Shown here piece by piece: positions 5,899 through 10,404 of a DNA stretch of 10,404 bases. A program made the translations under genes and the position numbers. Source of the DNA: CAZILN01 sp964540005 (lineage in GTDB: Bacteria; Bacteroidota; Bacteroidia; Bacteroidales; SM23-62). The notes under the pieces were generated by a model that was not told the DNA's origin, did no database searches, and saw only the letters and a program-made list of their open reading frames with translations. Positions within the stretch are counted from its first letter, which is position 1. Each line of letters starts with the position of its first letter. The stretch lies in contig CAZILN010000202.1 in the NCBI GenBank assembly GCA_964540005.1, positions 1 to 10,404 on the forward strand. The letters are read 5' to 3'.

Positions 5899-8298
5899 AT
5901 GTGGAAAAGTTTTATTAAAACAGCAGTAAGAAATTTCATCCGGTACCGTTCGTACACGATTGTAAATATCCTCGGATTGTCTTTCGGACTTTCCATATTT
6001 ATATCACTATGCCTGTTTATCCAGTTTGAATTCAGCTTCGATAAATTCAACGAGAACAGGGACCGGATTTTCCGTGTAGAACAGATAATGAATGAAGGTG
6101 GCAGGATAGAGAGGATGACCGGTACGCCAGAACCTTTATGGCAGGCCCTGGAGCGGGATTTTCCGGAAGTTAAATCGGCTATCAGGGTGGTACCGGCACC
6201 TATTGCCAGCAGTTTTACGGATGAGGAAGGTAATACTATAATCATTAATGCAATGTTTGCCGGAGGTGATTTCCTGGAGGCATTTACCTACCCGCTATTA
6301 AATGGAGACAGACAATCCTGCCTGGAAGAGCCCTTAACAATGATTATCACAGAAGAGCTGGCCGGCAAAATATTCGGAATTGAAGATGCATTAGGTAAAG
6401 TATATGAATTCAACGGCACTCCCTTAACCATAACGGGTATACTGAAGGACATTCCTGAAAATTCACACCTGGACTTTGATGCTATTGTTTCAATAAACAT
6501 CCTTAAACATTTATATGGCGATGATACTTTTACCCACTGGGGAAATAATTGGGTTAACCTGTATGTATTAATGCAGCCCGGGCACGATATCCTGGAATTT
6601 AATGCCAAGATCAAGAGTATTTTAAAAAAATATTTTTATGAAGAAACATTGAATGAGCTGGATACAAGGCCGATGGAGGACATACATCTATATGCCGATA
6701 TTGCCGATGAATACGCTGTAAAAGGAAGCATCAGGAATGTCTATATTATGATAGCCATAGCTTTGTTTATCCTGATAATGGCCGGGGTTAATTTTACCAA
6801 CCTGGCAGTGGCATATTCGGCTATCAGGACAAGAGAAGTAGCCATCAGGAAAATATCAGGAGGCACCCGGCAATTATTATTGTTCCAATATATGGGGGAA
6901 TCATTGATGATGTCGCTGGCGTCACTGTTGCTGGGATTTGTATTGTTTGAGACCTTCCTGCCCCTTTTTAATCAGCTCGTAAAAAGGGAGCTGAGTTTCA
7001 ATTACCTGCAGAATGTCCAGTTATTCCTGATTATTCTGGCAGTCGGCCTGTTGTTGGGACTCATAGCCGGCTTATATCCCGCAGTACTGGTTTCAGGTTT
7101 CCATCCCCTGGCAATATTCAGAAAGGGCATGGGCCAGGGTGCCAGGAATCCGTATTTAAGGAAGATACTTATCGGGATACAGTTCTTTATCTCCTCTGCT
7201 CTAATTATTGGCACTCTTGGTGTACTTCGTCAGGCTTACTATATGAAAAACAAAGACCTGGGATATAATCCACACTCGGTCATTCGTGTTCCTTTCCGTG
7301 ACAGTAATATGGTTAGGATCAGTACACTGAGAGAAGAACTGCTAAATTATCCGGGCATACTGGCTGCTTCAGTGCACGATTATCCGATTAACCAGTCGGA
7401 TAACTGGACCCGGGTAAGCTGGGAAGGGGCTCAGGATGGTGAATGGATCAGAATGAATGTGAATTACGTTGACCGCCATTACATAGATACCTACGAAATG
7501 AGATTAAAAGAAGGTGAAGGATTTACAAGGGCGCAACAGGACTCTGACAGTGTGGGATATCAGGTAATCTTAAATGAAGCTGCCGTAAAACGAATTGGAT
7601 TTGATGAGCCTGTAGGAAAGAGGATAGGGTATGGAGGTGATTACCGGCTGAATAACATAGGTCCTGTCGAAATAGTAGGAGTAGCTGAGGATTTCCATTT
7701 TCTTTCGGTTCATAACCTGATAACTCCGTTCATGATCAGATTGTACAGCGGTAGTATGCCAGGTCAGAGTATTGGTATACGCCTGGACGACAGGGATCTA
7801 CCCAAAAGCATCCTCCTGATACAGGAACAGTTCCTGGAATATTTTCCTGAACAGGCCTTTGTTTATGATTTCGTTTATGATGCACATGCCCGGATGTATG
7901 GCGAGGAAGACCGCCTGTCAAAGGTGGTCCTTGCTCTTTCCATCCTGGCAGTAATAATTGCCTGTCTGGGTGTATACGGACTGGTTGCTTTCATAACAAC
8001 CCGCCGCACGCGTGAAGTGGGTATCCGAAAGGCGATGGGGGCAGGGTCACTTCGAATAATAAAACTCTTTCTGAAGGAATTCTCAATACTGATCCTTATC
8101 GCTAACATCCTTGCCTGGCCTGCAGCATATTATACGGTAAAAACCTGGATGCAATCATTTCCGTACAGGGTTGATCATTCAATGATACCTTATGTGGCAG
8201 CTCTTGTTCTGACTCTAATTGTTGCAGGGATCAGTATGATATATCATTCCTACAGGGCTGCGCAGATCAATCCTTCAGATAGCCTCAGGTACGAATAG
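5899..8298 (+). CDS. MacB/FtsX-family ABC transporter permease (duplicated, 8 TM)
   Basis: ATG 5899 gives 799 residues starting MWKSFIKTAVRNFIRYRSY, the usual start of this family; the frame extends to TTG 5872 but those residues look non-coding. It is an inner-membrane protein with two halves. TM1 is at about 19-42, a MacB-like periplasmic domain at 43-280, and an FtsX core at 282-394 (three TMs). TM5 is at about 422-443, a second periplasmic domain runs to about 672, and a second FtsX core follows at 673-783. Each core has the conserved cytoplasmic loop (RTREVAIRKISGG and RRTREVGIRKAMGA), and the end PSDSLRYE is typical. Such proteins work with a LolD/MacB-type ATPase in mechanotransmission or export of lipids, peptides or drugs. 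No ATPase is in the window. Clusters pairing these permeases with sigma-54 regulators and NtrY-like kinases are familiar in Bacteroidota, so it is probably the regulated output of the neighbouring pair. Substrate unknown. Confidence 0.93.
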   Translation: MWKSFIKTAVRNFIRYRSYTIVNILGLSFGLSIFISLCLFIQFEFSFDKFNENRDRIFRVEQIMNEGGRIERMTGTPEPLWQALERDFPEVKSAIRVVPAPIASSFTDEEGNTIIINAMFAGGDFLEAFTYPLLNGDRQSCLEEPLTMIITEELAGKIFGIEDALGKVYEFNGTPLTITGILKDIPENSHLDFDAIVSINILKHLYGDDTFTHWGNNWVNLYVLMQPGHDILEFNAKIKSILKKYFYEETLNELDTRPMEDIHLYADIADEYAVKGSIRNVYIMIAIALFILIMAGVNFTNLAVAYSAIRTREVAIRKISGGTRQLLLFQYMGESLMMSLASLLLGFVLFETFLPLFNQLVKRELSFNYLQNVQLFLIILAVGLLLGLIAGLYPAVLVSGFHPLAIFRKGMGQGARNPYLRKILIGIQFFISSALIIGTLGVLRQAYYMKNKDLGYNPHSVIRVPFRDSNMVRISTLREELLNYPGILAASVHDYPINQSDNWTRVSWEGAQDGEWIRMNVNYVDRHYIDTYEMRLKEGEGFTRAQQDSDSVGYQVILNEAAVKRIGFDEPVGKRIGYGGDYRLNNIGPVEIVGVAEDFHFLSVHNLITPFMIRLYSGSMPGQSIGIRLDDRDLPKSILLIQEQFLEYFPEQAFVYDFVYDAHARMYGEEDRLSKVVLALSILAVIIACLGVYGLVAFITTRRTREVGIRKAMGAGSLRIIKLFLKEFSILILIANILAWPAAYYTVKTWMQSFPYRVDHSMIPYVAALVLTLIVAGISMIYHSYRAAQINPSDSLRYE

Positions 8299-8369
8299 AT
8301 GGGATAATTGCAAACCATCCAGCTGATCTGTATCCCTGAACACATGCGATTGAAGTAATTACTTTTTTT

Positions 8370-8377
8370 TATATTTG
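8370..8377 (+). promoter_or_regulatory. Bacteroidota-type -7 box for tRNA-Ala
   Basis: TATATTTG matches TAnnTTTG exactly and ends 11 bases before the mature tRNA 5' end. A TTG (8350-8352) lies 17 bases upstream and could be part of the -33 element. Confidence 0.65.
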
Positions 8378-8388
8378 CACCACCAATC

Positions 8389-8463
<75 letters not shown>

Positions 8464-8471
8464 AACCAACG

Positions 8472-8505
8472 AATCCATGCAAAATATTTGTCTGCAAGGA
8501 TTTTT
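8472..8505 (+). terminator. Rho-independent terminator of the tRNA transcript
   Basis: AATCCATGCA (8472-8481) pairs with TGCAAGGATT (8493-8502) over 10 bp with one mismatch, around an 11-base loop, and runs into TTTTT (8501-8505). It lies 10 bases after the tRNA. The stem is AT-rich and moderate in strength. Confidence 0.55.
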
Positions 8506-8552
8506 GGTATATAATTGTTCTGGGATATATTATTTCCGATAGAGGATGAAAT

Positions 8553-8870
8553 CTAGGCAACTATTTTAGTTTGAAACATCATTCTATAGTTCATCTGATT
8601 GTATTCCTCAGGTGACATATTTAAGATATCCATCGGTACTTTAAATTTCTTAAATGTCATTAATTCCGGATACATGGTTAATTTCGAACGTTCAAATATA
8701 TCTTTATCCCTGAAAGCTTCAGATATCACTATTATATCTAGATCACTTTCATCATGCATATCTCCTGATAATGCAGAACCGAACAATGCAATTGAATCAA
8801 CCCTGATTCCACTATTAATCAGTGATTCTTTAAGATAATGAATGATCTCATTTATTGCTGTTTGATCCAT
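8553..8870 (-). CDS. MNT-type minimal nucleotidyltransferase, putative antitoxin of a HEPN/MNT pair
   Basis: ATG 8870 gives 105 residues (MDQTAINEIIHYL...). The frame is open up to 9011, but the extra 47 codons read out of frame through the partner gene and look non-coding. The polymerase-beta-like nucleotidyltransferase fold is shown by LFGSALSGDMHDESDLDII: Gly31-Ser32, then Asp43 and Asp45, with Asp81 (PMDIL) as the likely third catalytic acid. All key residues are intact. In characterised HEPN/MNT modules (such as Shewanella SO_3166/SO_3165) the MNT protein transfers AMP to its HEPN partner and silences it. Here it follows a HEPN gene whose reading frame is broken, and its start overlaps the ancestral end of that gene by 19 nt. 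The sequence is AT-richer than the genes to its left. Whether it still has a target is unclear. Confidence 0.85.
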   Translation of the reverse strand: MDQTAINEIIHYLKESLINSGIRVDSIALFGSALSGDMHDESDLDIIVISEAFRDKDIFERSKLTMYPELMTFKKFKVPMDILNMSPEEYNQMNYRMMFQTKIVA

Positions 8871-9234
8871 ATTTGTGTTTCTTTTGTAAGGTTCAGAATC
8901 TCTTCTGTCCTTTTTTTGTGTAAGCTTCGAATAATTTTCGTAAATCCTCCGGATATCTTGTCGGGACGGAAATCTTATTTTAAGTAAATACAAACTCATA
9001 GGAGGCATCATTCATTTGTAGTCCAAGTTTCTCCACAAAAAATATTAAACTGTGCGATTTGGGAGGGTATTCACCGGTTTGTTTCACCAGAAGTCCTTTG
9101 AGAGCTTTTTCAAGACTGAGATGGCACATGAAAATACAATAAATATAACGGCCAGATTTGAACATATCAACTGCTGTCTCAAGATCATAATCAGATTGAA
9201 AAAGCCATTCTTCGTATTTCTTGACATCTGTCAT
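8852..9234 (-). pseudogene. HEPN-domain protein (toxin-type partner of MNT), disrupted by a stop codon and a one-base shift
   Basis: From ATG 9234 the first 84 residues are a clear HEPN N-terminal part (EEWLFQSDYDLETAVDMF, GRYIYCIFMCHLSLEKALKG, YPPKSHSL) ending at TAA 8982-8980. Beyond that stop the same frame continues with family-typical sequence, NKISVPTRYPEDLRKLFEAY, to TGA 8895-8893. If one base is added in the A7 tract at 8911-8917 (minus strand), the frame goes on as RTEEILNLTKETQIWIKQQ and ends at TAA 8854-8852, the normal HEPN tail. The restored protein would have about 127 residues, normal for the family, and would overlap the MNT start. The two lesions indicate a decayed gene; sequence error, or programmed slippage plus readthrough, are less likely. 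I do not see a clear R-x4-6-H RNase motif. Length and tail homology were judged by eye. Confidence 0.8.
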
Positions 9235-9302
9235 ATCACAAATTTAACAAAGATTTCAAGAAAGTTTTTGATAATTCAATATCCTTACTCAATTGACCTG
9301 TT

Positions 9303-9440
9303 CTAAGCTCCGCTTTGATGTTCATCAAAGATTATTAGTTTTTGCAGATCCTCTTCGTGGTGGTTCGACAATTGTCCCCTTGCCTCCACTACAGGTGACA
9401 ACCACAGACGTGAGGTGAGTATTTTATTATCCTCTGTCAC
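9303..9440 (-). CDS. Possible small ORF or second half of a broken gene, unrecognised
   Basis: This is a 45-codon frame starting at GTG 9440, directly after the TAA of the 55-codon frame upstream and in the same phase, ending at TAG 9305-9303. The peptide contains RLWLSPVVEARGQLSN and a charged end (EEDLQKLIIFDEHQSGA). It could be the continuation of the upstream frame after a nonsense change, or a chance frame. It overlaps the tRNA-end-like sequence at 9362-9389, which argues against a coding origin for that part. Confidence 0.2.
   Translation of the reverse strand: MTEDNKILTSRLWLSPVVEARGQLSNHHEEDLQKLIIFDEHQSGA
9313..9330. repeat. Perfect 8-bp inverted repeat upstream of the HEPN/MNT genes
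   Basis: CTTTGATG (9313-9320) and CATCAAAG (9323-9330) are separated by TT. It is 79 bp or more upstream of the HEPN start. It could be an operator or a small hairpin; there is no T-run directly after it on either strand. Confidence 0.5.
9362..9389 (+). other. Degenerate copy of a tRNA 3' end, possible old attachment site
   Basis: GGTTCGAC (9362-9369), five extra bases (AATTG), then TCCCCTTGCCTCCAC (9375-9389) matches the tRNA-Ala end at 8441-8463 (GGTTCGAC, then TCCCCTTATCTCCAC) at all but two bases apart from the insertion. The remaining tRNA arms are absent. With the tRNA it brackets the HEPN/MNT segment, as a degraded direct repeat left by integration would. Similarity to another tRNA or tmRNA end is also possible. 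Confidence 0.35.
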
Positions 9441-9608
9441 TTACAGGGTACATGTACCGGGTGAACAGGATTCCATGATAACAACGGGAATTTGTTCAGA
9501 AGCCTTGCGGCAGTTAGACAAAGCTAATTCCAGCGGACCCAGAAGTATTGAATCAAGCTTGTCCCTTAATTCATGAATATTTTTTTCCAGGGTTTCAATT
9601 AGATGCAT
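9441..9608 (-). CDS. Possible 55-residue ORF, unrecognised
   Basis: ATG 9608 to TAA 9443-9441 encodes 55 residues. An in-frame TGA lies eight codons upstream and ATG 9608 is the first ATG. The N-terminal two thirds could form amphipathic helices (ETLEKNIHELRDKLDSILLG), then a hydrophobic stretch IPVVIM and a Cys-containing end SCSPGTCTL. No Shine-Dalgarno sequence is evident. The composition is protein-like but I recognise no family. The same frame resumes after the stop, so this may be the first half of a broken 101-residue gene, a small peptide gene, or chance. Confidence 0.3.
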   Translation of the reverse strand: MHLIETLEKNIHELRDKLDSILLGPLELALSNCRKASEQIPVVIMESCSPGTCTL

Positions 9609-9860
9609 GGGTATCAGGACTGATTTTTTTCACAGGAGTAATTTATCGGCTGTATTAGGTAAACCAGCCAGGCATTTTCCATTGCAGTAAAGATACACAA
9701 GACACCTGTTAAAATACTTGAATTACAGGGATTTGCTGGTGCAATAAAAGTTAAATACAGTTTCATATAAGCTGAACCCTGGAAATTAATCATACTCCGA
9801 TTATAATATATTATCTTTGACAGCTTAAAGGCATATTTTCGAATCCTGCTGCAAAGGCAA

Positions 9861-9878
9861 ATTCAATAATCATTGAAT
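9861..9878. repeat. Perfect 7-bp inverted repeat
   Basis: ATTCAAT (9861-9867) and ATTGAAT (9872-9878) flank AATC. The 9-mer GAATCCTGC occurs at 9841-9849 and again at 9875-9883, so the inverted repeat lies between and partly within two direct repeats. Confidence 0.5.
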
Positions 9879-9892
9879 CCTGCGAGCACAAT

Positions 9893-9912
9893 CCCCGCTG
9901 CTTGCGGCGGGG
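9893..9912. repeat. GC-rich hairpin, copy 1 of a two-copy palindromic element
   Basis: CCCCGCTGCTTGCGGCGGGG folds with arms CCCCGCT and GGCGGGG (one T-G wobble) around the loop GCTTGC. GCGAGC occurs on both sides (9882-9887 and 9916-9921). It stands out against the AT-rich surroundings. Confidence 0.7.
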
Positions 9913-9954
9913 TTAGCGAGCGCAATAGAATATTATATTAAAGGATCGAAGATT

Positions 9955-9974
9955 CCTCGCCACTTGCGGCGAGG
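9955..9974. repeat. GC-rich hairpin, copy 2 of a two-copy palindromic element
   Basis: CCTCGCCACTTGCGGCGAGG folds with perfect 7-bp arms CCTCGCC and GGCGAGG around ACTTGC. An outer GAAG (9949-9952) and CTTC (9977-9980) can extend the stem past a small internal loop. It differs from copy 1 at four positions, two of which form a compensatory C-G to T-A change. Confidence 0.7.
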
Positions 9975-10053
9975 AGCTTCAATACAAACACTTCAGATTT
10001 CTTTTAACTGCTTTTCAATAATTTCCAGCATAATAAACTATAAATATAAAATC

Positions 10054-10404
10054 ATGAAAAGAACGCTTGTTTTGGTATTCATTGTTTTCGGCTTCATAAT
10101 TCAGGGTATCAGTCAGAATCAAAAACCAGTTTTTGTATCGAATACGACATTGGCATTCGATAGATTTATTTCCGGAGTAAGGTATGCAGAGATAATGCTG
10201 TCGGCGCCTAACCAGGAGCAGGTTGACAAGAGAGAGGGAATAGCAGGCTTTTATTTTTTAGCCCAAAAATACCTGAAGCAATTAGGATTTGAATATGTGG
10301 CACTTACTTCTGAAGAAAAAACAGAATTGGAGGTATCCATACAATCATATTGTGAATTTACTTCTGTAAATTTTAGCGGGGATATTGATAAAAAATCCAT
10401 TTCA
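10054..10404 (+). CDS. Secreted protein of unknown function (3' end beyond window)
   Basis: The first 117 codons run from ATG 10054 without a stop to the window edge. Residues 1-20 are a signal peptide (Lys-Arg, hydrophobic LVLVFIVFGFII, then GISQ), with cleavage probably near Ser20-Gln21, so the product is exported. There is no lipobox Cys at the cleavage site. The mature start contains VSNTTLAFDRFISGVRYAE and AGFYFLAQKYLKQLGFEYV, a mixed alpha/beta pattern I do not recognise. The leader before the ATG is very AT-rich with no Shine-Dalgarno sequence, common in Bacteroidota. It is unrelated in composition to the HEPN/MNT segment and probably belongs to the next chromosomal unit. Confidence 0.75.
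   Translation, partial: MKRTLVLVFIVFGFIIQGISQNQKPVFVSNTTLAFDRFISGVRYAEIMLSAPNQEQVDKREGIAGFYFLAQKYLKQLGFEYVALTSEEKTELEVSIQSYCEFTSVNFSGDIDKKSIS

Larger units (their letters stand above)
9609..10053. other. Gene-free region carrying palindromic repeats
   Basis: I find no supportable coding frame on either strand in these 445 bases. The left part (9609-9840) shows no clear structure. The right part holds an inverted repeat, two related GC-rich hairpins and an AT-rich leader before the gene at 10054. No TAnnTTTG promoter stands out for that gene. Confidence 0.6.

Noticed and set aside
8871..9011. N-terminal extension of the MNT protein to position 9011
   Set aside because: The extra 47 codons read the HEPN gene in a wrong frame. 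The HEPN frames give family-typical sequence over the same bases, and ATG 8870 begins a normal MNT N-terminus.
9239..9246. TAAATTTG on the minus strand as the HEPN promoter
   Set aside because: It matches the -7 consensus exactly but ends only 4 bases before ATG 9234, so the transcript would begin at or inside the start codon. No -33 element is visible. A leaderless start cannot be excluded, but the support is too thin.
9841..9980. CRISPR array or structured riboswitch suggested by repeated motifs before the gene at 10054
   Set aside because: There are only two palindromic copies, without regular spacers of CRISPR type. No known riboswitch core is recognisable.

Overview
The window looks like chromosomal DNA from a member of the Bacteroidota, probably Bacteroidales-like. 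The grounds are the -7 promoter motif TAnnTTTG before the tRNA and another gene, the weak Shine-Dalgarno sequences, an FtsX/MacB-type permease beside an NtrC/NtrY-type pair, and the style of the secreted proteins (signal peptides ending in a small residue followed by Gln). No species can be named from this alone.

Left part (1-2182, all minus strand): a likely metal (zinc) acquisition cluster. In transcription order it encodes a small His-rich membrane protein (2182-1805), an outer-membrane beta-barrel protein with an N-terminal coiled coil (1718-402), and, 21 bp later, the start of a ZnuA-type metal-binding protein of an ABC importer (380 to beyond the left edge). Next comes a plus-strand metallophosphoesterase of the protein phosphatase/ApaH group (2280-2957). 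Its stop codon lies inside a 36-bp tandem repeat, and that repeat forms a hairpin between two convergent genes.

Centre (3024-8298): a two-component system transcribed leftwards, with a sigma-54-dependent NtrC-family regulator (5736-4378) overlapping an NtrY-like histidine kinase (4391-3024). Facing away from it is an 8-TM MacB/FtsX-family permease (5899-8298) with no ATPase in view. The 162-bp gap between the divergent genes holds an 18-bp inverted repeat and a second half-site 21 bp away. A near-consensus sigma-54 promoter follows, about 60 bp beyond that half-site. This suggests that the regulator controls the permease.

Right part: a tRNA-Ala(GGC) with its own promoter and a terminator hairpin (8370-8505), then a short AT-rich accessory segment on the minus strand. 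It has an intact MNT nucleotidyltransferase (antitoxin type, 8870-8553) behind a HEPN partner gene that appears decayed: an in-frame TAA and a one-base loss in an A7 run hide a recognisable, typical HEPN C-terminus. Upstream of it is a 102-codon frame broken by one TAA, of uncertain reality. A degenerate copy of a tRNA 3' end lies on the far side of the HEPN/MNT pair and may mark an old integration boundary. Positions 9609-10053 hold no gene I can support but contain two related hairpins with a compensatory base-pair change. The window ends in the first 117 codons of a secreted protein of unknown function (10054 onward).
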